Source of the DNA: Balanoglossus misakiensis
Lineage: Eukaryota; Hemichordata
DNA length: 64,000 nucleotides
Assembly: GCA_040954595.2 (NCBI GenBank)
Contig: CM082589.2
Span: 11,222,001-11,286,000 of the forward strand
Direction: 5' to 3'
The notes under the pieces are model-generated. The model was given only the letters and a program-made list of their open reading frames with translations. It did not search any database and was not told the origin of the DNA. Below are positions 50,001 through 61,984 of the stretch, in pieces (position 1 is the stretch's first letter; the number at the start of each line of letters is the position of its first letter). The position numbers and the translations under genes are program-made.

Positions 50001-53000
50001 AGTATCAATTCTGAGATGCTTCAGAACTGTCTTAATGGTGTATGTGTGACACCCATATTTATTACACAGTCAAATCTTTTAAACAGAACACCAACACATT
50101 AACATGTTTCTATGTAAAAGGGACTAGGAAAAGCTGTTGGTTGAAGAGAGGTTTCCCGATTAGACAGGGTTTGTTTTAGACGGGTTTGAGTGTCCTTGTA
50201 TGTTCTGAATGATGTTGTTATAATTTTTGATAGTTACATAGGGACAAAAGTGATAATGATGCAATCATATTACTGTAAAACGGCAAATTTTCCCAAACTT
50301 CGGCAAAAAAGAAGAAGAAAATAAAGTCGCATAAAATGTTTTTCAGAGATAACAGAGTAGTTAGTAAAATACTAGAATGCGGAAATTTAATTCTCGTGTC
50401 ACAGTTGCCTCTTTTGATATATTGCAAAATATTTTCTGTCACGAAAATGTCCCGTTTTACAGTATGTGACAAGACATAACAAGGGGTAGAGATGACAATT
50501 TGTCAAGATATTAATTAATTTGTAAAGTTTATGTATGAATGATAAAAAAATTCACTCACGCAGTACATAGAGTAAAAAGTTGCACTGTGCATTGTTGCCA
50601 GCTGTATCTGAAGCAACATAGCTGATCTGGTAGGTTCCCAAGGAAAAGGTGTCACCTGTAAGAACAAAATTATGCACATCATTACAGGCATGGGTGCCAA
50701 AGCCAAAATAGCTTCCGTTTCTTGAATGTTTTTCATGATTTTCTTTTCAAACTTAGAATGGTCCATTTAAGTGAGCTATCTGGTGGGTATACACAGGCAT
50801 ATTATCAACTCCTGATTGTGACTGTACATATAAACATGAACAAGATATGTATACTAAACAGATATGGTGCCGCACACGTTTATTCAACTGCCCATTGTAA
50901 GAGAACACAACATTTGTGGTATGGGTATCCCCAGTAGTAGTGGAGAATATTAAGTACTTTACTGATTAAAGGCCTTGCTCAACAGTTGGTCAAATCTTTT
51001 GTTTCCAATAAACAATTACGTGCAAACACAAATGCTTTCGAGTTTTAACTTCATTGTACTGCCCTGGGATCGAGGAAAGGGCCTATAAACATATGGTAAT
51101 AGTATCAGCAATTGAGGCTTTAATACTTGGAAGCAAGATCATCTGTCGCACATAGGATGTGCTAGCCATATATGAGTAACGGCCACAAGAATAAACTGTA
51201 CCAGTATGCTTCATACTGACCATAATCTTAGGAAAGTTGTCTCAGCTTGTTGGTTTCTGTTTAGATCAACTCCCCACCCCACCCCGATAAAAAAAACTTA
51301 GTTAGTGTGAATGTTATATATTATCTATAATCAGAAATGATATTTTATAGGAAACTTACCCATTGTGTAGGTTTGTGTCACATTGGCAATGGCGACATCA
51401 TCTGTAAATATAGGCTCCTGCCATACTCCTGTTGTCAAGCTATTAGGACTAATTATACGGGTCGTATTGGGACAGTAAATGACTTCAGGAGCGTGTTTAT
51501 CTGAAGAAAAAAAAATGAAAGAATAACAAATGTTTGTAAATTAAACAACTGGTCCACACCCCCTATGCATACACTGGTACATTTAGGTAAATGCACTACT
51601 AGATGTTAATATCTGTCACATATTCATGAGAAATCCAGATATTGTTAAGTGCTTGTTTTCTGATACATGTGAATAGACTAGATCACTGTCAAGAAACACT
51701 ACAAGATAGGACAGGAGTCATGAGATGGTATCCATAGGCATAATAACTGATATGATCAATTACACTCATGATAAGCCTAGTTCTTGGAACAGCAGAAACT
51801 GATGATGATGATGGTGATGATGATGGTGGTGGTGGTGGTAGTGGTGATGATGATTATGATGATGATGATGGTGATGGTGGTTGTGAATAGTATCATTACA
51901 TTCAGTGTTAAATACATGTACGGTAGAAACAAAAAGAGTGAGCGATACAGGCATGGGCAGATGATGATTCCCTATACTTCCTAAAGTAGGGAGATTGCAG
52001 GCTGTGTGATTGGAGTACAACACACAGCAGCTAGGGGCTGGTGAATGTACACAGGAAAAACTACTCAAAATTTCACACAGTTTTCCCTGGACAGACACAA
52101 CATTACAAGGAGAGCTGTGTTAAAGTAAGGATTTAGGATTAATCAACTCTGTGAATATGACCCAATATTTCCTCGTCAGATTATGCATAAAATTGTTTGA
52201 TAGTAATGAATAAGGCTATTTACCAACAGGTGTGCATGGTGAACCAGAGTAACCAATTGGGCACCTGGTACTTCCACAAGCTGATGGCTGGATTTTGACC
52301 ACACTACCCAATAACTCTTGATCCATTTCAACCCACATGACATGATTGCCAAGTGGACTTTGTGAACAGTTCAAAGCCAGACTCTGGATTTCAACAGGAG
52401 TCAATACATAATCGTATACATTCATCTGTGTAACATCACCATGGAAGCTAAAATAGTTGTCAAGGAGTCCATTTTCGTCATAGCTTTGACCAAGAATTAC
52501 CATACAGCTGTTGAAAAACAAGGGAATAATGAATTCATTAAAAGTGCTGGTAAGAAGTTGTCAAAAATAAACTGTGAAAATCAGTATCGTTCCGCATAAG
52601 TTTGAATTTGAAAGTGCCACGAAGATAGCTTTGCTGATGTCCATAGTTTGCTCCCTTGATTTTTTTGGCCAGTTTTGTTGTAAGTCGCAACATGTTATGA
52701 TGATATTGTATTGTCATGTAGGAGTAAGACAAGCTACCTAGCAGATAAGTTATAAACAAGATAACTGCTTCACAAATAAATGGTTCACTTCTCTTGAGGC
52801 TTGGGAAAACTTGACAGTATAGGAAAATATAGAATTTTAACATGTGATGATGACAATTTTCTATGGCTTTGTAGGAGTTAAAAATGTTCGGAGTTCCACT
52901 AGCAACTTACTTTTCTGAGTCATCGATACCTGTCCAGGATGGAAGGGGTGATGTTACTGCAACACCATTCAAGTAAACTGCCACAATGCCTTCTTCAATT

Positions 53001-53111
53001 ACCATGACAACATTATGCCACGAGTTGTCATCTACTGATACGGTTACACCATTTGTACTGACAGATAGACTTCTGTCCAGGACAAGAAGGGTACTATCAA
53101 CTTGGGTTAAG
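44080..53111 (-). CDS. Polydom/SVEP1-like transmembrane protein, 3' part (15 exons)
   Basis: Exons: 53111-52911, 52507-52224, 51500-51360, 50655-50560, 49603-49424, 49018-48766, 48197-48049, 47454-47293, 47047-46886, 46641-46474, 46336-46175, 45605-45483, 45189-45061, 44793-44697, 44344-44080. All GT-AG and in phase, about 856 residues. Order: C-terminal half of a pentraxin/LamG domain (WHNVVMVIEEG, VILGQSYDENG, VYDYVLTPVEIQSLALNC); HYR over two exons; a sushi-like module; a segment with a furin-type site RRKR; four GCC2_GCC3 ephrin-receptor-like repeats (C.PCPIGF..., C..CP.G); a calcium-binding-type EGF; a second EGF; a transmembrane helix (AVIIGGVAGGLAAVLVLGVI); an acidic cytoplasmic tail ending DRYF. 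A cell-surface adhesion or receptor-type protein. The 5' exons are missing: the pentraxin start is not found before the repeats at 53.35 kb. Vertebrate SVEP1 is secreted, so the membrane anchor differs. Confidence 0.85.
45260..45412. repeat. MITE fragment (family of 60455-60770)
   Basis: Shares GATTCACTATATATCCACAT and CAAACATAATTAATGGAAAA with 47555-47712 and 60680-60760; intronic. Confidence 0.75.
45686..45868. mobile_element. TTAA-flanked MITE in receptor-gene intron
   Basis: Inverted ends AGGTATACGGTCACCT and AGGTGACTGTATACCT (one mismatch) between TTAA at 45682-45685 and 45869-45872. Non-coding. Confidence 0.8.
47555..47712. repeat. MITE fragment (same family)
   Basis: Half-element: TTTTTCACTCTTGTGTCTAC, then GATTCACTATATATCCACAT and AACATAATTAATGG; intronic. 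Confidence 0.75.
47927..48011. mobile_element. Short TTAA-flanked MITE
   Basis: TTAA TCCTTTCAC at the left and GTGAAAGGG TTAA at the right (one mismatch in the inverted ends), about 85 bases, ending 38 bases from an exon edge at 48049. Confidence 0.65.
49688..49763. repeat. Short tandem duplication
   Basis: TATCATCCAACAGGCAAATA and CTACCCAAATGTC occur twice, in an intron. Confidence 0.85.
51798..51886. repeat. GAT/GGT trinucleotide microsatellite
   Basis: Runs of GATGATGAT and GGTGGTGGT. The polyhistidine and polymethionine frames over it are artefacts. Confidence 0.95.
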
Positions 53112-53352
53112 CTGCCAAGAAATTCAAAACAGAGATTAGACATAAATCGGTGCATCAGCTGGTACTTTTGGGAAATTATCACACTTTTTTCAAACTGCAC
53201 CACCTTTAGCCCATACAGAAGTATGCACTGAACTATCTACAAGTATTATGAACCCTAAGTATGAGTGCATATGCAAGTTTAAACCAGACAAATAATAAAT
53301 CTTCGCCGCAAAGGAATATGGTCGCCACCGTGAGAAAATGCAAAATACAATT

Positions 53353-56300
53353 AAAGTTGCAAGCAGCGTTGGCGGGGCACAAGCGGTTCCCATGGTAACA
53401 AGCAAATGCCAAGGCTGTATCTGCTGTGGATACCAAGATATTGGAAAGTAGGTCAAAGGTCACCAGAGGTCACCCCAAATTTGGGCAAAAAAATCGGACC
53501 CCATACTAGTCTAGGTCCAACAAAAACCAAACACCTAGCTCTATTGGTTCGCCTAGAATTAGGTATGCGCATAATTAATGAGGTCTTGTGTAAGACTCCA
53601 TATCTGCTCCATCGGCCCTCCAAAAGTCAGGACTCTAACTGCTGTGGATGCTGAGATATGGGAAATTAGATCAAAGGTCATCCAAGGTCACCCAAAATTT
53701 GGGCATAAAATGTTGACCCCAGAGTGGGCCATGTCCAACTAAAACCAGACCTCTAGCCCTATTGGTTAGCCTGGAATTAGATATGCAGAAAAATGATGTT
53801 TTAGAAATAGGTCAAGGGTCATTGCCAAAATTACCAAAATAGTTGTGTCATGTCCTGGCAGCATTGGTACCCATGTCCACAAAATTCATGACTGTGGTGC
53901 TTTTACAAGAGGAGGTATGGGGATATGCATATATAATTAGTTGTTTTAAAACTGGGTCAAAGGTCATGTCAAAATTGCCCCGAAAAATTGTAACAACTTC
54001 CGGTCATATGATGACTCATATCCAAAAAAAGAATTTACGTGCTGTCAACATTTTGGCTACAAAGCAGAATTTTCATTTTTCAATGGTTTTCCGAAAATCC
54101 AACATGGCCGCCATAATGATCGACCAATCACAGTGCGCTTCGCAAACTTGATAAAAATAGGTTAGGTGACCACATACCCCGAATCCTGTGACTCGGCAAT
54201 CGCTGGTTCTGGAGAAGAAGATTTTTAAAGTTTTAAGTAGTTTTTCAGAAAAACAATTGTAGCAAAAAAACTTTATGTGTGACGTCATGATTTCAATGGG
54301 GTAAAATGATGGACAGAAGGTAGGCTACCTGCACACCAAATTTGAACTCGATCGGCCCAGTAGTTTTTGAGAAGGACTCGTTTAACGATTGTCAGGAAAT
54401 GCAATATGGCCGCCAGGTCACGTGACTAATTAAATATTCACGAGCCACTGCACGTCTACTCATTGGCCCCTATCACCCTACCAAGTTTCAGCCCCCAAGG
54501 TGCAGCGGTTTTCCAGATCTACCTGGCCGAATTTCTCGGAAGAAGAAGAAGAAGAAGAATTAAAGCTGCAAGCAGCATTGTCCGGGCCCAAGCTCTATTA
54601 TCTGATCTGATTATTAGATATGCACATAATTAATGAGTAGAAACATAATGCTGTGTTTTATCCCATGAAATATCAAGATTATATCTATGTTTAGTGCTGA
54701 TATAGTGTTAAGTAGGTCAGAGGTCACCCACAGTTTGTGCAGAAAATTTTGACCCATAGTGGTCCATGTCCAACAAAAACCAGACCTCTAACCCTTTTGG
54801 TTAGCCCGGAATTAGGTATGCACATAAATAATGAGTTAAGCAGGTGTCACAGGTGACCCAAAACTTTGGCTTTTCATTATGGCCCCATACCTCCAAACGC
54901 CAAGGCTGTATCTGCTGTGGATGCTGAGATTTGCGAAATTAGGTCAAAGGTCACCAGAGGTCACCCAAAATTTGGGTAAAAAATTTTGACCCTATACTTG
55001 TCCTGTCCAACAAAAACAAAACCTCTAGGTCTATTGGTTCACCTGTAATTAGGTATGCGCATATTTAATGAGGTCAGCAGAGGTCAAAGGGGTCATGAAA
55101 AGTACCAAAATTTTTTGATCACATACAAATCCACATACATCAAAAACCAAACTTATAGCCCTATTGGTTAGCCTGGAATTAGATATGCAGAAAAATGATG
55201 CGTCAAAAGTAGGTCAAAGGTCATTGCCAAAATTACCAAAATATTTATAGCTTATTCTTGTCATATGATGATTCATATCCATAAAAAGAATTTCTGTGCT
55301 ATCAATTTTTAGGCTAGAAAAGGAATTTTTACTTTTTAATCGTTTTTCACAAAATCCAATATGGCCGCCATAATCTTCGACCAATCACATTCCCCTTCGC
55401 AAACTTGATAGACATCTGTTTAATGATCACACACACCAAATCTTGTGACTCGGTTATCGCCAGTTCTGGAGAAGAAGATTTTTGAAATTTTACTAGGGTT
55501 TTTCGAAAATCCAATATGGCCGCCATAATCTTCGACCAATCACAATGATCTTCGCAAACTTGATAGACATCTGTTAGGTGACCACATACCCCAAACGGCG
55601 TGACTCGGTTATCGTCGGTTCTGGAGAAGAAGATTTTTGAAATTTAAGCCAGATTTCAGAAAAAAAATTGTAGCAAAAAAACTGCAACATTGTCAGCATA
55701 ATTTCCAATTACAAAAATGATAGGCAAAAGGTAGTCTACCAGCATGCCAAATTTGAAGTTGATCTGACTTGTAGTTTCTGAGATCTGAGATTTGCATTTT
55801 TTTAGAAAATCCAAGATGGCCGCCAGGTCACGTGACTAATTAAAAATTCACAGGTTCAATGCACGACTACTCATTGACCTTGACCACTGTAGCAAGTTTC
55901 AGAAGTGTACCTGCAGCGGTGTCTGAGATCTAGAGCGACAAAGAATTGACACAAGAATAAAGAAAGAAAGAAGAAAGAAGGAAAGACAGAAAAACCCAGA
56001 CGAAACCAATAGGGCCCAAGCGCTGGTATGCGCTTGGGCCCTAAAAAACCCCAACGAAACCAATAGGGCCCAAGCGCTGGTATGCGCTTGGGCCCTAATT
56101 AAAGCTGCGAGCAGCATTGTTGGGCCCAAGCGCTGATCTTGAATTATATATGCACAGTATGAATGAGAAGAAACAGAATTTTCTATCGGATGTATTATCT
56201 CATGACATAACAAGGATGTGTGTATTTTTGCTGCTGAAATAGGGTGAAGTAGGTCAAAGGTCACCTGAGGTCACCCAACATTTGGGCAATTTTTTTTTAC

Positions 56301-56970
56301 CCATACTGGTCCATGTCCAACAAAAACCAAAACTCTAGCTCTATTGGTTCGCCTGTAATTAGGTATGTGCATAATTAATGAGGTCAGCAGAGGTCAAAGG
56401 GGTCATGAAAAGTAGCAAAATATTTTGATCACACACTAATCCACATTCATCAAAAACCAAACCTCTAGCCCTATAGGTTAGCCTGGAATTAGATATGCAG
56501 AAATAATAACGCGTGATAATTAGGTCAAAGGTCATGTGAAAAATCGCCAAAAATTTTTTATATATTTTAGTCACATGACGATTGATATCCATAAAAAGAA
56601 TTTGTATGCTATCAATTTTTGGACTAGAAAAAGGAATTTCAATTTTTCTCTGTTTTTTACAAAATCCAATATGGCCGCCATAATCTTCGACCAATCACAA
56701 TGCTCTTTGCAAACATGATAGACATCAGTGTAGTGACCATACTCCCCGAATCTTGCGACTCAGTCATCGCTCGTTCTGGAGAAGAAGATTTTTGGAGTTT
56801 AACTATGGTTTTACAAAAAACAATAAACCTGCTGTACCTCCGCATGTCTCCACAAGAGCTAGGAGCTCAAAATCAGTCGGACGCAGACCAGCGGTCTGTC
56901 AGGTGTAGTAACCGTAACACCAATAAAGGTAGGTTTTCATTGATTCTAATAGGTCTCCGTTCATCAACAT
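53353..56970. repeat. Cluster of a dispersed repeat family (three-plus copies)
   Basis: Copies start at 53353, about 54560 and about 56097 with AATTAAAGCTGCAAGCAGC followed by a GGGCCCAAGC-type string. One ends in (GAA)n and another in a purine-rich A/G run. Internal phrases recur: AGGTCAAAGGTCACC, CCAACAAAAACCA, TATTGGTTCGCCTG..ATTAGG, and AATATGGCCGCCATAATCTT. At 56008-56095 the palindromic GGGCCCAAGCGCTGGTATGC / GCGCTTGGGCCC unit is doubled. Non-coding. Confidence 0.85.
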
Positions 56971-57224
56971 TTCAAATATTCTCCATAATCCAGTAGTTGC
57001 CACTGTACTTGAATGAAATATTTCCTTTCAAACTTCCAAATGGTAACCGAATCTCAAATCGCAAATCTTTCCATTTTAATAACGAAGTCGGATGCCGAAA
57101 TTACCAACTCACTTTTTCTATCGGACTCCATCATTCTAATACTTTACTTCAATGTTCAAAAATTGTGTAAAACAATATCCACTCTCAATCTATATTTCAG
57201 GTTTAACGGCGTAATGGCATCCCC
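56971..57224. other. No feature recognised
   Basis: AT-rich spacer after the repeat cluster. Confidence 0.35.
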
Positions 57225-57482
57225 GGCCTTTGCTCTATCATAGAGGCAAATGGTATTATCTCTTCCAGTGGAAAAGTTGCGGAGCTGTACGTATTCTCCC
57301 TTCTATAATCTGTTCAGCCACTTCGGATTTTCTTTCCAGAATTTAAGTTCCAGAACGTTGCCATCGTGCTGCATACAAGGCACGCTAAACAGTTTCCCGT
57401 TGGCGGAATTCCGGATCTCGACATCCTCCATGACGCGCAATTTCACAGCCATGCCTTGGCTGGTTGCAGATGATGGAGCTAA
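57225..57482 (-). pseudogene. OB-fold-like reading frame with in-frame stop
   Basis: On the minus strand one frame reads MAVKLRVMEDVEIRNSANGK, then FSVPCMQHDGN, LELKFWKENPKWLNRL, a TAG at 57303-57305, then in the same frame KGEYVQLRNFSTGRDNTICL. The W.ENP.WL...GEYV.L pattern resembles replication-protein-A-type OB folds, some of which occur in transposons. An acceptor-like TTAG lies at about 57483. The plus-strand frame over the same bases is longer but looks less protein-like. A pseudogene fragment is the best reading; the family is tentative. Confidence 0.4.
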
Positions 57483-58369
57483 GGTACGTAACAATCGCAC
57501 CCCGAAACGCCTGGGCCCTTTTTTGTGTGTAGTCATTGTGGGTATGTTAACCTCCCATGTCCTTCATTTTTAGAAATTTAGTATACAAAACTGGATGACC
57601 GATTATGTTTTAGAGACCTTTCCCGAATCCACCTGAAGCCCAGTCGGAATGTCTTAGGATGTTACCTAAATTCAATATGGCCGCCTCCATGCGTTCACTT
57701 GCATTTGAAAATACGTTGATTTTATCGTCGATTAGCGGTGTTTATTCTCAGTATCAATTTAAACGCGGCACTCGCTCACAAGTCATATTCTAGAAAGAAA
57801 GAAAAAATGATAGTTTTGAGTACAGATTACACGTATTTTAAAACGAGGTTTGGTAACAATGGTATCACTACTAAATGACTTACAATCGATGTTTTTAATT
57901 GTCTTTGCACCACAGTATGAATCCGGTGATGGTAAATCGCATTCAACTTAGAAGGCATGGAGAAAGCGCAACTGATGGTAACTGGGATGCCAAACTGAAA
58001 CTTTTGGGAGAGAAAACCTTGCCATGTACGGACGTGGGTGTCACAGTTAAACTTGGGTTAAATACTACAGCGACAACCGAAGTCCCGTTGAGATATGATA
58101 TGTGGTAGTGCATGTCCACATGAGTGCCGTGTACTAGCCTCTCTCTCTGTAAATCCATCCAGGCTACTGCTTTCTGTACATTGGAGAGAAATGAGAACAA
58201 GATGGTTAAATCATATTTTGTATAAGTTGGTGTTGACGAAAATAAGATGCATGTGAATTGTAGGACTGAAATGTTTCTGTAATGAATACTAAATTAAAAG
58301 TTCACAACTTGCATGCAGATAGTAAGTGCTGGGGAAGTTGCAGGGTGGAGATTGCTTTGGTTTAGTTAA

Positions 58370-58695
58370 CTTACTCAATCTTTGTGACTGTTGCATTTCT
58401 TGATTGATAGAGTAGTGTACATGCATTGGCAGGTTTTCTAATATGGCCTCCTCTGTACCCAAGGTCTGGCATAAGGTGGGACACTGTAAGTATTTGCCGT
58501 CTGACACAGAAGATGCCACTTCTAGAAAAAAATAAAAAGGACAGAATGTGATTGGTAAGACACAGAGACGTGAACATGTACACAAAATGATAGGAAATTG
58601 GTGGAAGCAAGTACTGCAGTTAATACTTACTCATCTATGTCTATTCCCTCAAATATCCCTTCTACCATATCATCACCATTTGGTTCTTTTAACAC
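58370..58695 (-). CDS. Two putative exons of an unrecognised gene
   Basis: 58695-58631 (acceptor CTAAG, donor GTAAGT) encodes an acidic peptide (KEPNGDDMVEGIFEGIDID). 58521 down to about 58374 begins after TTTTTCTAG. Strict phase continuation gives GIFCVRRQILTVSHLMPDLG and stops at TAA near 58371. The alternative frame (KYLQCPTLCQTLGTEEAILE) looks more protein-like but does not match the donor phase. Splice signals are good on both exons. No domain recognised. Confidence 0.3.
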
Positions 58696-58699
58696 CTTA

Positions 58700-59035
58700 G
58701 GGAAAAATTGAGAGTTACATTAGAAGCACCGACAATAGGAGGGGGGGGGGGTAAGGTTTGCAGAGAACAGGTTTTTTTATGAACATTTGTGAAAATCAGA
58801 AATTAGTGACATGTAGGATTTCAATTTTATGATGTAACATTGTTTTCTTTTCAACATCAGTTCTCTGAGTAAAAAGATGGCCATGTAAATTTTCTCTAAG
58901 TTTGTTAGAGAAATAAAGTACATGTACAACTTTAGTGTTTCACTAATTGAGTTTCAGTGTTCTTGTATTGTCTCCTTTGCCCCATGTCAACCTCAAAGTA
59001 AATATCAAATTTGCCATTTTTGACTTATTTGTCCT
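58700..59035. other. No feature recognised
   Basis: Non-coding, with a poly-G run at 58741-58750. Confidence 0.35.
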
Positions 59036-59039
59036 TGCA

Positions 59040-59885
59040 GTGGGCCACATAGCATTTTAGTGCAACTTATGAAAATCTGAAGAACCAAATGCCTAATTTA
59101 CCCACTCTGCACAGATTTATGTCAATGGTACTGACTTGATGATCGGTATAGCGCCCTCTGTGGTAGGGGGTGGGGGGTTAACCTTGCCTTTATATGTTTA
59201 TCCCTGTCCGGTTCCATTCCAATTGTATCTATGGTAACCTTATTATCAGCAGTAAATGCCACAATTGTAAAACAGCAATAATTTTAGTATCAAGCACTCT
59301 GTGGAATTAAATATACCCTGTGTATTCTTTGTTTCCCATTAGTAATCATGCAACTTTGCCATTTTGGGCCTTCTGATTTGCTGTATGTGCTCACTAGTCC
59401 TTCCCAACGTCTCTGAATTAGAAGGCCATTGTCATTTGTATAGTGTAGACACATTTCATTTTAGTACAACTGATGAAAGTCTCGTGAAAAACCAAATGCT
59501 TAATTTACCCACTGTGCAAAGATTATCTGAATGATATTGTGTTGATCGTCATATAGTATAGCGCCCTCTGCGATAGTATTTGGATGATTGTGCCAGGGAG
59601 AAGGGGGTACTGAGGGAGCAGATGCAGATGACAGCAAGGCATATCCACTGAACAATGAGACGGTACGTGTTGTCAGCATTCAGGGAGAGTAAAAAGGGGA
59701 GCGCAAGAGACCAGGATGAAGAGACGAGCAGTATTGCATCATCTGTGGAAATAAATGCCAAGAGAAGGTAAATGTGGAAGACAAGCACTTAGTGGTTATA
59801 AACAAATGTTTTTTTGTGGACAGTTTTAGTATCAAGCATTGTGGAATTAAATATACACAGTGTGTGTTGTGTGTTAGATAGGTAC
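59040..59885. repeat. Diverged direct duplication in intergenic DNA
   Basis: 59040-59170 and 59445-59575 share AATTTACCCACT, then TATAGCGCCCTCTG. 59282-59340 and 59823-59880 share TTTTAGTATCAAGCA and TGTGGAATTAAATATAC. The second copy contains an extra ~240 bases (59580-59820). Confidence 0.75.
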
Positions 59886-60140
59886 ATACATACATACATA
59901 CATACATACATACATACATACATACATACATACATACATACATACATACATACATGCATACATACATACATACATACATACATACATACATACATACATA
60001 CATACATACATACATACATACATACATTGTATGTATGCATGCATACATGCATGCATGCATGCATGCATGCATGCATGCATGCATGCATACATACATACAT
60101 ACATACATACATACATACATACATACATACATACATACAT
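59884..60140. repeat. (CATA)n microsatellite with (TGCA)n core
   Basis: Long CATA runs flank a block of TGCA units around 60040-60090. Confidence 0.97.
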
Positions 60141-60175
60141 GGAAAACACACAGCAAATGGACTCCTTTTTTATCA

Positions 60176-60246
60176 TCCTCACCAGGAATCGAACCAGGAT
60201 CCCTTATCACAAAGTGACAAGTGCGTTAACCATTACACCATGAGGA
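60176..60246 (-). tRNA. tRNA-like sequence (pseudogene or SINE head)
   Basis: On the minus strand a 71-base sequence begins TCCTCATGG and ends TGGTGAGGA, with a perfect 7-bp acceptor stem. It carries an A box (TGGTGTAATGG) and B box (GGTTCGATTCC). The anticodon arm folds as TTGTC/GATAA with loop ACTTTGT, and the T stem has one mismatch. Position 33 is C, not the near-universal T, so a functional tRNA is doubtful. The CATA microsatellite sits ~36 bases downstream like a SINE tail. Confidence 0.5.
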
Positions 60247-60454
60247 TTGTTTTATCTCCACTAACTGCCAACACACTGTCCAATTGCACATTCACTCACT
60301 GACATATTCAACACACCAGTTTTTTTATTTCAATAAAAATTCACAAATGCATGTGAGAAATAACAGAGAGTCAGAAATTGGCATCCACAGGAGTTACTGC
60401 ATTGCTATATGGTATTATAGAGCAGCCAATGCAGTCTAACACTTTTATTAGCTT

Positions 60455-60770
60455 ATTAAAGGCAGAAAGTCTCTTTGCTGCCCTTTTTTAATAATTATGT
60501 GTGATACAAGAGACTGTTAATGTGGATATATAGTGAATCAACGTTCGACCACACACAGCTTCCATCCCGTTTGTAGGATATGACAGTAAAAACTCGCCCA
60601 AAATGAATAAATGGTAAAGACCAATTATTCATTTTGGCAAGATTTTTCACTCTCGTGTCTACAAGCAGTGTGTGTTGTTGAATGTTGATTCACTATATAT
60701 CCACATGTACATTAACATAAATGGTGTCTTGCATCAAACATAATTAATGGAAAAGGGTCCCTTTAATTTA
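60455..60770. mobile_element. Foldback MITE, fullest copy
   Basis: Arms are inverted: TGTGGATATATAGTGAATCA near 60525 and TGATTCACTATATATCCACA near 60684, with ATTAATTATG-type ends and an AATTATTCATTTTGGC-like centre. Relatives at 45260 and 47555. Confidence 0.75.
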
Positions 60771-61984
60771 TATACTTATCAAATTGTAAGCTAACCAATA
60801 TGGTTAGAAGTCCGATTTGCTTGGACGTGAACCAATATGATCTATCAAAATTTTCTGGTAAAAGTTTGAGTAACTATAACTTGTGCTTTCACCTTTTTTC
60901 ATCATGTTGCTTGGGCCCTGACAATGCTGCTTTATAGCTACTACAGGATTAGATTACTTCCATTTGGCAGTAGCATATAAGTGTAATGGTGTAGAAAGTT
61001 TATCCTGTTTACTGAAAGAGGAATTGCAAGAGAAACCATGTGTTATAAAAAAAAACTAGAAGATATTAAATAGCCTTAGTAAACATTTCCCAGAAACATT
61101 TCAATGAACAGTTACCATAATGTACTTTACATTAGAGTCAGAGGTGACTAAAAGGCTAATATTGTCATTTGTGAAATGTACACAATTGTATTTATATTGT
61201 CGGTGAACTGTTTAGCTGTGTTGTCAGTTATGTTGAGCTTATTAGATTGGGTGATTGTCTTATTGGGTGAGTGGTGTCACTGTCTGTCACTTTTCTTTAC
61301 TGAAACCACGGGGCCAATTACTTTGAAATTTAGTATGCAGGTTCCTAGGGTGAAGTTGGTAGAGTTTATGTAAATTGTGGTGAAATGTGTAATTTTTGAT
61401 CAATTTTAGTTGTGTTTAGTTAAATTCTTTGTACAATTACTTTGAAATTTAGTGTGTAGGTCCTTGGGGTTGATTTTACTGGAATTTGCTCAATTTGTGA
61501 CAGAATGTGGAATATGTTATTTCGGAAGCAATTGCTTGTTTGGTCTTTTTTATTTCATAAACCAGATACTGTGATTGTTTTTCTGTTCTTTTTTGTATGT
61601 GTGTCTATTTTCACAATTGAAATAAATTAATATAAGGCTATATAAAATAAATTGGTGTTTTATGCTTTTTGTTATTGATATTGTTTGTATGGTTGATATC
61701 AGATATCATATGTCTTATAGTGAGAAAGAAACCACTACACAATCCCTAGTAGTATTTGTGGTAATATATCTGTTTTGAGAATATAGCCCATTAGTATATT
61801 GTAGTCTTTGTACAACTTTTCTTCAAAATGTGTTATATGAACAAATAAAATATGGCAAGAAGATGAATTGTTTCGAAGAATGAATCATAATAAACAGTAG
61901 AATTTGGTCAATTTTTGTTCAGGCATAAAGAAATAGCTTGTACATGAGCTTGCACGACGGTATTTGGTCAATACAGGGCGCATG
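60771..61984. other. Intergenic; contains degenerate ~110-bp units at 61290-61530
   Basis: No gene. 61290-61530 repeats TTACTTTGAAATTTAGT and a TAGGGTGA/TGGGGTTGA phrase twice, matching the family at 9380-10030. Confidence 0.5.

Noticed and set aside
57899-58200. Candidate exon on either strand (plus 57917-58108 or minus 58175-57943)
   Set aside because: Both strands show an acceptor-like site and an open frame; neither joins convincingly to a neighbour, so strand and reality are undecided.
59549-59788. Hydrophobic minus-strand frame resembling a membrane segment
   Set aside because: It lies in the duplicated intergenic repeat next to the microsatellite. The hydrophobic run is not supported by flanking exons.
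59680-60302. Tyr/Met/His-rich frames of 87-176 codons on both strands
   Set aside because: They are translations of the CATA/TATG and TGCA microsatellite.
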